This document shows, piece by piece, positions 1-7,116 of a stretch of 19,629 nucleotides of DNA. The position numbers and the translations under genes are program-made. This DNA comes from RI-283 sp964487925 (GTDB lineage Bacteria; Pseudomonadota; Gammaproteobacteria; SZUA-140). The DNA lies in the NCBI GenBank assembly GCA_964487925.1, contig CAZASZ010000037.1, positions 1-19,629 on the forward strand, read 5' to 3'. Within the stretch, counting starts at the first letter, position 1. The number at the start of each line of letters is the position of its first letter. The notes under the pieces are model-generated. The model saw only the letters and a program-made list of their open reading frames with translations. It was not told where the DNA came from and ran no database searches.

Positions 1-63
1 TTGACTGAGTCCCGATATTTAACAGGTGGGTCAGGCTACGTTTTTGAGCGATCAAGGCTCTGT

Positions 64-363
64 TCATCCCGCTCTCAACAACTCCACAAAATACCGAATA
101 GCCTCCCGCTGCTTCACCGTCAGTGCCCGATACTCATGAATCAACTTAATCTCCTCAACGGAAACACTCATTTCCGCATCGGATTGATCCTTGGAGTAGG
201 GGCCATCTTCCGAGACTTTGACGGTCGTTGGGTGCATCGATCCCTCGCCGTCCATGAGCCAGGCGCGGCGGACGCCGAGGACTTCGGCGATGTGGGGGAG
301 GCGGGCTGAGGTCGGTAGGGCGGAGCCTTCGGCCCATTTTCGGGCACCTCGGTCAGAGATCCC
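64..363 (-). pseudogene. 3' remnant of an XRE-family HTH regulator
   Basis: Read from 363 down to the TGA at 64, this frame gives about 99 residues without a plausible start. It begins GISDRGARKWAEGSALPTSA and continues LPHIAEVLGVRRAWLMDGEG. This is the second half of an XRE/CI-type helix-turn-helix (recognition helix, 'KW..G' turn, then the 'L..IA..L.V...WL..G' helix), followed by a short tail ending in a '..YRAL..KQREAI' helix typical of phage-like repressors. An in-frame TAA at 364-366 and the neighbouring aminotransferase leave no room for the missing 25-30 N-terminal residues. The fragment overlaps the end of the aminotransferase by 11 bases. I infer a 5'-truncated relic left by recombination at this point. 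Initiation at the internal ATG at 255 would yield only a 63-residue tail with no DNA-binding part. Confidence 0.75.
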
Positions 364-1558
364 TTAGTATATGGTTGGCCGCCTGTACTGCGCTTGCGGC
401 ATCGCATTTCTTGCCGCAGTCGTTCAGGACTTGTCCCAGCGCGCCCAGGCAATAGCGGACGTTGCGCGCCGATGAGGCGTGGCCCATGAGGCCGATGCGC
501 CAGACTTTGCCGGCCATCGGCCCGAGTCCGGCGCCGATCTCGAGGTCGTAGTCGGCGAGCAGGCGACCGCGTACTGCTGCGTCGTCGACACCTTCGGGAA
601 TCGAGACGGCATTGAGCTGGGGCAGGCGATCCGCCTCGGGGACGATGAAATTTACACCGAGGACCTCGAGTCCGGCGCGCAGCGCCAGGTGGTGGTGATT
701 GTGGCGCGCCCAGGACGCCTCCAGGCCCTCTTCCATGAGGATCAGGAGGGCCTCGTGGAGCCCGTAGAGGGCGTTGATCGGCGCCGTGTGGTGGTAGGCG
801 CGTTTAGCGCCGGGGCCCCAGTAACCCATGACGAGGTTGAGATCGAGAAACCAGCTCTGGACCTTCTGCTTACGATTTCGAATGGTTTCGGTGGCGCGTT
901 CGCTGAACGTGACCGGTGACAGGCCGGGAGTACAGGAAAGACACTTCTGGGTGCCAGAATAGACCGCGTCCAGGCCCCATTCGTCGGCGAGCACAGGCGA
1001 GCCGCCCAGGGAGGTCACGGTATCGGCGATGGTTAGGCAATCATGTTGGCGGGCAAGGGTGGCGAGCCCCTTGGCGTCCGAGATGGCGCCCGTCGAGGTC
1101 TCGGCGTGGACGAAGGCGAGGACCTTGGTGTCCGGGTTTGCCTTGAGAGCGGCTTTGACCTTGTCGAGATCGATGGCCCGGCCCCATTCATCCTCTACCA
1201 TGACGGCCTCTGCGCCGCAGCGTTCGACATTCTCTTTCATGCGACCGCCGAATACGCCATTTTGGCAGACAACGGCCTTATCATCCGGCTCAAGAAGGTT
1301 GGCGAAGCAAGTTTCCATGCCGGCCGAACCCGGCGCCGAGACGGGCATTGTCAACGCATTCTGAGTTTGGAAGGCATATTGGAGCAGGGATTTTGTCTCA
1401 TCCATCATGCGGATGAACTCAGGGTCCAGGTGGCCGATCGTAGGTCGGCCCATGGCCGCGAGGACCCTGGCGCTGACATCGGATGGGCCGGGGCCCATGA
1501 GGGTACGTTGAGGTGGGTGGAAGCTCTGTCCCAGGGTGGGCTTTCGGAATGTCGACAT
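353..1558 (-). CDS. class V aminotransferase, serine/alanine-glyoxylate type
   Basis: A PLP-dependent fold-type I transaminase of 401 residues, normal length for the alanine-glyoxylate/serine-glyoxylate family. It opens with the family's MGPGPSDV motif (21-28). APGSAGMET (75-83) binds the cofactor phosphate, IADTVTSLGG (177-186) contains the pyridine-contacting Asp179, and SGTQK (201-205) gives the Schiff-base Lys205. A late WRIGLMGH segment carries the arginine expected to bind the substrate carboxylate. Enzymes of this family make glycine from glyoxylate, with serine or alanine as amino donor. Next to a glycine-methylating betaine operon, a glycine supply role is likely but inferred. Phosphonate or other amino donors cannot be excluded. 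The start is the ATG at 1558; no strong Shine-Dalgarno sequence is visible. A strong terminator at 1658-1687 separates it from the upstream methyltransferase, so it probably has its own promoter in 1559-1657. Its last codons overlap the regulator remnant. Confidence 0.88.
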   Translation of the reverse strand: MSTFRKPTLGQSFHPPQRTLMGPGPSDVSARVLAAMGRPTIGHLDPEFIRMMDETKSLLQYAFQTQNALTMPVSAPGSAGMETCFANLLEPDDKAVVCQNGVFGGRMKENVERCGAEAVMVEDEWGRAIDLDKVKAALKANPDTKVLAFVHAETSTGAISDAKGLATLARQHDCLTIADTVTSLGGSPVLADEWGLDAVYSGTQKCLSCTPGLSPVTFSERATETIRNRKQKVQSWFLDLNLVMGYWGPGAKRAYHHTAPINALYGLHEALLILMEEGLEASWARHNHHHLALRAGLEVLGVNFIVPEADRLPQLNAVSIPEGVDDAAVRGRLLADYDLEIGAGLGPMAGKVWRIGLMGHASSARNVRYCLGALGQVLNDCGKKCDAASAVQAANHILRDL

Positions 1559-1657
1559 GTCTTATCGCTCACGTTGATTGATATAGGAAAATTCTATCAC
1601 GGCCGGTCAGTGGTCTGTCCATCTACCCGACAATATTAATCAGGAATGGGTCGGAGG

Positions 1658-1687
1658 TAAAAAAAGGGGAGACACCAGTCTCCCCTT
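1658..1687 (-). terminator. strong rho-independent terminator of the methyltransferase gene
   Basis: On the minus strand, a perfect 10-bp stem (AAGGGGAGAC and its complement, arms 1678-1687 and 1664-1673) with a four-base loop is followed by seven T (A-run 1659-1665 on the plus strand). It lies 52 bases past the stop of the methyltransferase at 1739 and upstream of the aminotransferase start, so it should insulate the two genes. Confidence 0.9.
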
Positions 1688-1694
1688 GAAGTGG

Positions 1695-1717
1695 CCGGGC
1701 GATTAAATGGCGCCCGG
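1695..1717 (-). repeat. inverted repeat upstream of terminator
   Basis: CCGGGCG (1695-1701) and CGCCCGG (1711-1717) are perfect 7-bp arms around a nine-base AT-rich loop. In the transcript this forms a second hairpin just before the terminator. It may stabilise the mRNA 3' end or act as an auxiliary terminator. Confidence 0.6.
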
Positions 1718-1738
1718 AAAGCTATTCTTCTATCAGTG

Positions 1739-2785
1739 TTAGCGCTTCCAGCCGCTGACCATGATGAAGGGGCTCGGCGGATCCATCTGCTCGGATTTGA
1801 CCCCGACGAAACCGACATCACGCAGGATGTTTTCCATCTCGGACGTCGAGTAGGAAGAGCCGGCGACGGTATTGATGATCTGGTTGACGCCGATCAGGGC
1901 GGCCAGAGGAGGTCCCTTCTTGTCGGCGTGGAGCAACTGCTCCTGGATCATGATGACGCCGTCCTTGTTCATCGAGTCGTAGCACTTCTTCAGCAGGGCG
2001 CGGATGTTCTCCGGCGATTCCTGGTTGGTCATGGACGACAGCAACATGGCGTCATTGCCCGTGCCGAGGCTCAGGCTGTCGGTGTTGTAGTCACCCACGA
2101 CAAGCTCCACGGTATCCTGCATGTTGTATTGGGCGACAATCTCGCCTGCGATTTGGATGTTCTGCTCGCGGTCCATGGCGATGGCCTTGAGTCCCGGATA
2201 GGCCTCGCAGAACTTGACGGCGAAGGTCGCCGGGCCGCAGCCGACGTCCATAATCTGCTTCTTGCCGGAGAGATCGAATAACTTGGTCAGGACATCGGAC
2301 TGCGATAGGGCGCGGTTGTGCATGCCCATCATGTAGTCGCGAGTCTCCTGATCGGAGTATTCCTTGTGCATCAGGGCCGAAGGCGTGCCGGTCTTGACGG
2401 TCTCGTAGAGTCCGCCCCAGGCCTCGTACCAGTTTTCGAACATGTAGACGATGCCGCCCTGATAGAACTTGCTCGAGGTGGTCAGGAAGGTCTTCGTGAA
2501 CTCGTTGTTCATGAAGGTATCGCCGTCGCGATCCAGAAATCCGATGGAGACCAGGGCGCTCAGCAGGGCGCCGAGACAGCGACGGTCAGATTCGGTTTCG
2601 CGGGTCAGGGTGTCGAGATCCTTTTTCCCATCGCCCAAAATATCGAAGACGTTCAATCGATTGGCGGCATGCAATACACAGGAATTCCAGTAGGCCGATG
2701 CGACCTGCATGACCTTCATCGGATCCATGCCTTCCGGCAGATCCCAACTGCTTGCACCGCTCTTCTTGTCCCAGGAACCAGACAT
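1739..2785 (-). CDS. O-methyltransferase-fold (COMT-like) SAM methyltransferase, substrate unknown
   Basis: 348 residues with the two-part architecture of the caffeate O-methyltransferase/BchU/CrtF family. Residues about 20-100 form an N-terminal dimerisation/winged-helix domain ('A...LNVFDIL', 'L.ALVSIGFLDRDGD'), and the rest is a Rossmann SAM-binding domain with motif I IMDVGCGPATF (178-188) and the acidic loop end MDRE (204-207). The classical enzymes have 'HDWSDE' after the 'D..LL' strand, whose His is the general base. Here the matching stretch reads MLLSSMTNQESPENIRALL, so that His is absent. It is therefore probably not a standard phenol O-methyltransferase. Neighbours are betaine-synthesis genes and a transaminase, so a role in a methylated osmolyte (N- or S-methylation) is a hypothesis only. 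The ATG at 2785 has a close AGGGGG ribosome site. It has its own promoter and terminator. Confidence 0.8.
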   Translation of the reverse strand: MSGSWDKKSGASSWDLPEGMDPMKVMQVASAYWNSCVLHAANRLNVFDILGDGKKDLDTLTRETESDRRCLGALLSALVSIGFLDRDGDTFMNNEFTKTFLTTSSKFYQGGIVYMFENWYEAWGGLYETVKTGTPSALMHKEYSDQETRDYMMGMHNRALSQSDVLTKLFDLSGKKQIMDVGCGPATFAVKFCEAYPGLKAIAMDREQNIQIAGEIVAQYNMQDTVELVVGDYNTDSLSLGTGNDAMLLSSMTNQESPENIRALLKKCYDSMNKDGVIMIQEQLLHADKKGPPLAALIGVNQIINTVAGSSYSTSEMENILRDVGFVGVKSEQMDPPSPFIMVSGWKR

Positions 2786-2830
2786 TCATACCCCCTAACA
2801 AGGTGAATTTATTGAAAAAACAAGCGCCAA

Positions 2831-2859
2831 ATTGTACCTGTTTTAGGAGTTTTTGTCCA
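2831..2859 (-). promoter_or_regulatory. sigma70-type promoter of the COMT-like methyltransferase
   Basis: On the minus strand, TGGACA (2854-2859) is separated by exactly 17 bases from TACAAT (2831-2836). Each hexamer matches consensus at five of six positions. It lies about 45 bases upstream of the ATG at 2785. Together with the downstream terminator it makes the methyltransferase a possible stand-alone transcription unit. Confidence 0.7.
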
Positions 2860-2944
2860 TACGTAGGCGCCTTAGGGATCGCTGAACAGTTCGTGAGCGG
2901 TGCCCTTCGATCCCGGAGACCGTCAGGGTTTGGCTCGCAAATGA

Positions 2945-4549
2945 TCAGCGATTCTCAGTGCTATCGGCCGTATCGGCAAATACGCAAGCGTTGGAGGGGG
3001 TTTTCAGGGCCTTGTGCAGGCAATAGGTGGAGAGCAGCAACAGGAACATGAAGGGCAGTCCCGAGGAGATGGCCGCGGTTTGTAACGCTGTCAGACCGCC
3101 GCCGACCAGCAGGATGGCGGCCACAATGCCTTCGATGCTAGCCCAGTAGACGCGTTGCAACACGGGAGGGTTGTGGTGTCCGCCGGCCGTGATGATGTCG
3201 ATGACCAATGAGCCCGAATCCGAGGAGGTCACGAAAAAAGTGATTACGACGATGCAGGCCAGTATGCTCACAGCCGAGATCAAGGCGTGGGGCAGCGCGA
3301 TGTGCACCGACTTGGGTAGTTCCTCTAGGAAGACGAACAGGGAGCGAGCCAGATCGGTGCTGACGGCGTCGGCCAGGCCGCCAGGGCCCGAGAGTTCTAT
3401 ATACATGGCTGAGTCGCCGAACACCGTGATCCAGACGAAGGTGATCAAGGTCGAGACCAATAGCACAGTGGCAATGAATTCGCGAATAGTGCGTCCCTTG
3501 GATATGCGTGCGATGAACATACCGACGAATGGCGCCCAGGCAATCCACCAGCCCCAGTAGAAGATGGTCCAACCGTCCTGCCAGTTGCCTCGGGTATAGG
3601 TTTCGTTCCAGAAAGCGTTACGGAAGAAGCCATCAAGGTATAGCCCGACGTTTTCGACCAGCCCGTTGAGGATGAATATCGTCGGCCCGACCACGAAGAT
3701 GAAGCAAAGCAGCAGGCCGGCGAGCCACATATTTGCCGTCGACAGGCGTTTGATGCCCTTGGTCAGTCCGAGGACGACCGAGAGGGTCGCAATAGCTGTG
3801 ATGACGATGATGAGCAAGACTTGGACCCCGGTATCCACTGGAACGCCAAGTACGTGGTTGAGCCCAGCGTTGACCTGGATTACGCCAAGTCCGAGCGAGG
3901 TCGCAACGCCGAACAGGGTCGCGACGGCCGCAGTAGTATCGATGACGTGGCCCGCCCAGCCATGAATGCGATCACCGAGCAGAGGCTCGAAAATCGAGCG
4001 GATGCTGAGTGGTTGATGCCGGTTGTAAGCGAAATAGGCCAGGCTCAGAGCCATGAGCGTGTAGATACCCCAGGCATGCAATCCCCAGTGCAGGAATGTT
4101 GTCTTGATGGCGTCCTCATAAGCGGCTGTGGAATAGGCCTGGGCGCCATGCGGCGGATTCGCGAGGTGATACATGGGTTCGGCGACACCGTAGAACATCA
4201 GACCGATACCCATACCCGCGGAGAACAACATGGCAAGCCAGCCGGCGCGGGTAAACTCCGGACGAGCCTCGTCTCCGCCTAGGCGTATCCTGCCGTAGGG
4301 TGACAGCGCCAAGTAGACAAGATAACCCAGCACGACGTTTACGGTCAGCACGAACATCCAGCCGAAGCGGTCCGCGATCCAGTGTTGCAGCGCGGTGACT
4401 GTACCGGAAAAGGTATCCAGAAATGTTAGCGACAGGACGACGAAGGCCAGGATTAGCACGCTAGCAGAGACAAAGACCCTGGGGCAGAGCTCTAATAGGG
4501 GCTGTTCCCGTCCGCCGTGAAAGCGCCAGAGACGGCTAGTTTCGGGCAT
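2945..4549 (-). CDS. BCCT-family betaine/carnitine/choline transporter
   Basis: A secondary transporter of 534 residues with about 12 hydrophobic segments, normal for the family. It carries the glycine-rich unwound-helix motif AGMGIGLMFYGVAEP and the tryptophan-rich signature WTIFYWGWWIAWAPFVG followed by GRTIREF. In this family an Asp at the end of the GMGI(G/D) stretch goes with proton-coupled choline carriers, while Gly, as here, is typical of sodium-coupled betaine carriers such as BetP. Betaine or a related solute is therefore the likely substrate. The open frame extends to 4717, but that stretch lies inside the upstream gene and is not transporter-like. I chose the ATG at 4549 (MPETSRLW), 13 bases past the SDMT stop. 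The C-terminal tail after the last membrane segment is short, without the long osmosensing tail of BetP. It is probably co-transcribed with the betaine-synthesis genes, combining synthesis with uptake or re-capture of leaked solute. Confidence 0.93.
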   Translation of the reverse strand: MPETSRLWRFHGGREQPLLELCPRVFVSASVLILAFVVLSLTFLDTFSGTVTALQHWIADRFGWMFVLTVNVVLGYLVYLALSPYGRIRLGGDEARPEFTRAGWLAMLFSAGMGIGLMFYGVAEPMYHLANPPHGAQAYSTAAYEDAIKTTFLHWGLHAWGIYTLMALSLAYFAYNRHQPLSIRSIFEPLLGDRIHGWAGHVIDTTAAVATLFGVATSLGLGVIQVNAGLNHVLGVPVDTGVQVLLIIVITAIATLSVVLGLTKGIKRLSTANMWLAGLLLCFIFVVGPTIFILNGLVENVGLYLDGFFRNAFWNETYTRGNWQDGWTIFYWGWWIAWAPFVGMFIARISKGRTIREFIATVLLVSTLITFVWITVFGDSAMYIELSGPGGLADAVSTDLARSLFVFLEELPKSVHIALPHALISAVSILACIVVITFFVTSSDSGSLVIDIITAGGHHNPPVLQRVYWASIEGIVAAILLVGGGLTALQTAAISSGLPFMFLLLLSTYCLHKALKTPSNACVFADTADSTENR

Positions 4550-4562
4550 CCGGGGGCGCCAG

Positions 4563-5414
4563 TTAGGTTTTACGAAAATGCATAATGCCCCAGGCCAGGT
4601 AGCCTTTTTCGCCAGCCTCGATCCAATGGCCGAGCCCCTGGGCCATGCGGTCGATGTAATCTGGAGAGACGATCTTCTCGAGTTCGTCCCGTCGGTGTTC
4701 GAGTTCCTCGCGAACACGGCTGTAATGGCGTACGAGCTGATGGGTCAGATCCTCGACGTGTAACTCCTGCCAGCCCAGGCGCCGAGCCTGCTCGCGATAG
4801 AAGGCGAACGATCCCAGGGAATCGAGATGGATGCGATCCAATACCGGTTGCAGAACCCCATCAGGGCAGTCGTCGGCCTGCATGGGGTCGGTGAAAATCA
4901 GCTCCCCGCCAGGTTTGAGCACGCGATCGATTTCATCGAACACCTGAGCCCGTTGACCGGAGTGCAGGATCGCATCCTGGGACCAGGCCAGATCAAATCT
5001 TTGATCGGGGCAGGGGATGTCCTCGAAGCTCGCATCCACGACATCGATAAATTCGCCTAGACCGGCGTCCTCCGATAAGCGCCGGTTACGCGCATTTTGA
5101 GCCTCGCTGAGATTGATGCAGGTCACCGGGCACCTATGCGAGCGGGCAAGGGCACGTGCGGCGCCGCCATAGCCGGCACCCAGATCTATAGCTCGAAAGT
5201 CCGCGTCTTCGCTACCCTGCGCCCGCTGCCGGATGTATCCGAGCATGGTCGTGACCGTGCGTTCGCTGGCCTGGGCGATCTCCTCCTGATCGTGATGATA
5301 CAGTCCGATATGGATATCCTGTCCACCCCAAATATGGAAGTAGAAACGGTCTGCATCGTCGCTGTTGTAGTACTCCTGTGCCGTTTTGACGACTACAGAA
5401 TAGTCTTTGCTCAC
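4563..5414 (-). CDS. sarcosine/dimethylglycine N-methyltransferase (SDMT)
   Basis: 283 residues, cytoplasmic. It catalyses the later SAM-dependent methylations of betaine synthesis (sarcosine to dimethylglycine to glycine betaine). The N-terminal block EYYNSDDADRFYFHIWGG (14-31) with QDIHIGLY is characteristic of this family in extreme halophiles. SAM motif I is AIDLGAGYGGAARALA (75-90), and LKPGGELIFTDPMQ forms the later strand. The start is a GTG at 5414 that overlaps the upstream GSMT stop as GTGA, which indicates translational coupling. The order GSMT-SDMT matches known two-enzyme betaine operons, and the three-step product is then a substrate for the BCCT carrier encoded next. No key residue appears to be missing. 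Confidence 0.93.
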   Translation of the reverse strand: MSKDYSVVVKTAQEYYNSDDADRFYFHIWGGQDIHIGLYHHDQEEIAQASERTVTTMLGYIRQRAQGSEDADFRAIDLGAGYGGAARALARSHRCPVTCINLSEAQNARNRRLSEDAGLGEFIDVVDASFEDIPCPDQRFDLAWSQDAILHSGQRAQVFDEIDRVLKPGGELIFTDPMQADDCPDGVLQPVLDRIHLDSLGSFAFYREQARRLGWQELHVEDLTHQLVRHYSRVREELEHRRDELEKIVSPDYIDRMAQGLGHWIEAGEKGYLAWGIMHFRKT

Positions 5415-6229
5415 GATGCGTCCCCGGTCGGGACATATTTCTTTTCGGCGACGTGGATAAAAAAGTCCGGCTCTTTATCGCGATAGGTCTCCTGGAAGTC
5501 GCCGTAGGTTGTAACTCGTTGAAAACCGACCTCCTTCATGAGGCGCCTGACGTAGGCCTTGCGCAACGGGAACATGTTGAGGTGGAACTCGGAACCATCG
5601 GCGAAATTGTAACGGAATCGTGCTAGCGATTCGTCGACATGTTCCGGTGTGGCAGAAACATTGTCGCCGCAGTAGTAATAATTGTGGGAGGGCTCGACTT
5701 TCTTGTCGAGGAGCGCATCGTAATTGCGCTGATCGAGGATCAGGACCCCGTCGTGACGCAAGGTCGCATAGTATTCGGCCAGGGCCTTGCGGCGGTCGTT
5801 CTCGTCATGCAGGTGGGTGAAGGAGTTGCCGAGGCAGACGACCGCATCGTAGAGGTCGTGCACGCTACGATTCAGAAAGCGCCAGTCGGCCTGAATCGTA
5901 CGCAGGATATGACCGTGGCGGCGGGCGTTCTCGAAGGCCTTGGCCAGCATGATAGGGCTGCCATCCACGCTAGTGACCTCGAAGCCGGCGCGTATCAACT
6001 GTACGGAGTGGAAGCCGGTGCCGGTTGCGACATCGAGCACCTTTTTGGCGCCCATTTCTTTGAGTTGTTTAATGAAAAATCCGCCTTCGGCCTCAGCGCG
6101 GCCGCTCCAGTCGATGAGCTCATCCCATTTGTCGACGAAGGAATGGACGTATTCCTCTTGATATTTACCGGACTCTCGGACGGCCAAGGGGTCGTCACCG
6201 TAATCCTGTTGCGGTTTCTCTTGTTGCAT
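5411..6229 (-). CDS. glycine/sarcosine N-methyltransferase (GSMT)
   Basis: 272 residues. It performs the first SAM-dependent methylations, glycine to sarcosine and on to dimethylglycine. The N-terminal segment YVHSFVDKWDELIDWSGRAE (27-46) is a family hallmark. Motif I is KVLDVATGTGFHSVQL (63-78), followed by VTSVDGS with the ribose-binding Asp. LGNSFTHL and LDQRNYDALL are further GSMT-type blocks. The ATG at 6229 is preceded by GGAGAG with about 10-base spacing. It is the first gene of a minus-strand operon GSMT-SDMT-BCCT. The 318-base upstream region is AT-rich and gives a long leader, where salt-dependent control would be expected. Confidence 0.94.
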   Translation of the reverse strand: MQQEKPQQDYGDDPLAVRESGKYQEEYVHSFVDKWDELIDWSGRAEAEGGFFIKQLKEMGAKKVLDVATGTGFHSVQLIRAGFEVTSVDGSPIMLAKAFENARRHGHILRTIQADWRFLNRSVHDLYDAVVCLGNSFTHLHDENDRRKALAEYYATLRHDGVLILDQRNYDALLDKKVEPSHNYYYCGDNVSATPEHVDESLARFRYNFADGSEFHLNMFPLRKAYVRRLMKEVGFQRVTTYGDFQETYRDKEPDFFIHVAEKKYVPTGDAS

Positions 6230-6388
6230 TGTATGTATTCTCTCCAGGTTCCAAAGAATGCGAAGAAGGTCTCTTGTCGTGGACAGGCGTCTTGCCGTGA
6301 CTAGGAGGTTTTGGGACTAATATGATTCGTGTTCAAAATAAGATGTACGCGTTTCTTAGCTCTATTTTGGCGAGATCTTGCTGTAATT

Positions 6389-6417
6389 ATTAGACAATAT
6401 ATGGTTTTATTATGCAA
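6389..6417 (-). promoter_or_regulatory. possible promoter of the betaine operon
   Basis: On the minus strand, TTGCAT (6412-6417), a 17-base spacer and TCTAAT (6389-6394). The -10 matches at five of six positions and the -35 at only three, which could fit an activated or stress-type promoter. It would give a leader of about 150 bases before the GSMT start. This is a weak call in an AT-rich region with other possible hexamers. Confidence 0.35.
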
Positions 6418-6458
6418 ATCACCCGTATTACTTGTTTCAATTTAATGTTTTTGAATAG

Positions 6459-6473
6459 GGGATTTGAAATCCC
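6459..6473. repeat. 15-bp palindrome, operator-like
   Basis: GGGATTT-G-AAATCCC is a perfect dyad with a single central base. It lies about 75-90 bases before the cytochrome c start and upstream of the possible betaine promoter. It could be a regulator site or part of a composite repeat with the palindrome at 6475-6486. Confidence 0.45.
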
Positions 6474-6474
6474 A

Positions 6475-6486
6475 CGCCTTTAGGCG
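6475..6486. repeat. short hairpin repeat CGCCT-TT-AGGCG
   Basis: Perfect 5-bp arms two bases downstream of the 15-bp dyad. Together they look like one small repetitive palindromic unit. Confidence 0.4.
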
Positions 6487-6501
6487 GCAATGTTGCTTTT
6501 A

Positions 6502-6540
6502 CTCCCTCTCCCCTTGAGAGGATAGGGCTGGGGTGAGGGT
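6502..6540 (+). repeat. REP-like element (CCCTCTCC...GGGGTGAGGG family)
   Basis: CCCTCTCC (6504-6511) faces GGATAGGG (6520-6527) with one mismatch, followed by GGGGTGAGGG. From memory, this resembles a short imperfect palindrome ('CCCTCTCC...GGGTTGGGGTGAGGG') dispersed in many gammaproteobacterial genomes. Its right end overlaps the only good ribosome-binding site of the cytochrome c gene. Confidence 0.6.
6535..6539 (+). promoter_or_regulatory. ribosome-binding site deciding the cytochrome c start
   Basis: GAGGG lies eight bases before the ATG at 6548. It favours this start over the GTG at 6533 and the internal ATGs at 6557 and 6569. It sits inside the REP-like repeat. Confidence 0.55.
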
Positions 6541-6547
6541 GATATGT

Positions 6548-6958
6548 ATGGATAAGATGGGATCACGTATGATTCGTTGTATATGGCCAATGGTCGGGTT
6601 GATGCTATGCACGGCGCTGACCGCCTGTTCTAAACCCCTACCGGACGATCATGATCACCCGAGCCTGAAGACTGGCCAGGCGCTCTTTAATTACCATTGC
6701 GCGGGCTGTCACGGTGAGGACGGCACCGGTATGCTGGAAAGCCGCACACCGGCGAATATCCTATCGCTGCGTGGACTTAACGGCATCGTGAACTATGTCA
6801 CGACCCCGATCAATCCTAAGCGTGTAATGCCCGTGTTTCGCCATATGCCCAATGCTGAGGCCATTGCGATTGCCAAGCACCTGATGAAACTCAGGCAAGA
6901 TTACTGGGTCACCCCGAACAATCTCAAGAAGCCTGAAGAACTAATGATTCAACCCTAA
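6548..6958 (+). CDS. lipoprotein c-type cytochrome, monoheme
   Basis: 136 residues from the chosen ATG. A positively charged start, a hydrophobic stretch and the lipobox ALTAC with Cys27 indicate a lipid-anchored periplasmic protein. Ser at +2 does not match the inner-membrane retention rule known from E. coli. One heme-binding CAGCH (51-55) follows, and VMP at Met94 is the likely distal heme ligand, so the protein is a small class I cytochrome c. It should carry electrons in the periplasm; the partner is not apparent from neighbours. It is transcribed away from the betaine operon and followed by a 158-base gap before the GST gene. The start could also be at 6557 or 6569 without affecting the mature protein. 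Confidence 0.85.
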   Translation: MDKMGSRMIRCIWPMVGLMLCTALTACSKPLPDDHDHPSLKTGQALFNYHCAGCHGEDGTGMLESRTPANILSLRGLNGIVNYVTTPINPKRVMPVFRHMPNAEAIAIAKHLMKLRQDYWVTPNNLKKPEELMIQP

Positions 6959-6966
6959 TCTCATTA

Positions 6967-6983
6967 TTGGTCCATGAGACCAA
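6967..6983 (+). repeat. hairpin after the cytochrome c gene
   Basis: TTGGTC and GACCAA form a perfect 6-bp stem around five bases, nine bases past the stop. There is no T-run, so termination here would not be a classic intrinsic type. The rest of the 158-base gap to the GST gene shows nothing recognisable. Confidence 0.4.
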
Positions 6984-7116
6984 GTTGTGAGGCGATGATC
7001 GGAGGCTGTTCCCCAGATGTTCATTCAAGGCTATCATTGGCCTGGATTGGGTGGATAAGGGCATCCTGTGCGGACGCATCGCCCTTGGCACGAAAATACC
7101 GTCTACAGGGACCACT

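Larger units (their letters stand above)
6230..6547. other. divergent intergenic region, betaine operon / cytochrome
   Basis: 318 bases between the divergent GSMT and cytochrome c starts. The half nearest GSMT is AT-rich and holds the presumed operon promoter and long leader. The half nearest the cytochrome holds three consecutive palindromes listed separately. I see no convincing small gene here. Confidence 0.7.

Noticed and set aside
1043..1639. Long plus-strand open frame opposite the aminotransferase
   Set aside because: It has no recognisable motif and is explained by codon bias of the clear minus-strand gene.
2879..2951. TCGCTGA/TCAGCGA inverted pair around the BCCT stop
   Set aside because: The arms are seven bases and 59 apart, with no T-run and no inner structure; probably chance.
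4550..4717. N-terminal extension of the BCCT transporter
   Set aside because: These 56 codons lie inside the SDMT gene, are not transporter-like, and the ATG at 4549 gives normal length and spacing.
5639..6304. Plus-strand frame of 221 codons opposite GSMT
   Set aside because: It is antisense to a well-supported gene, with no family motif and no ribosome site.
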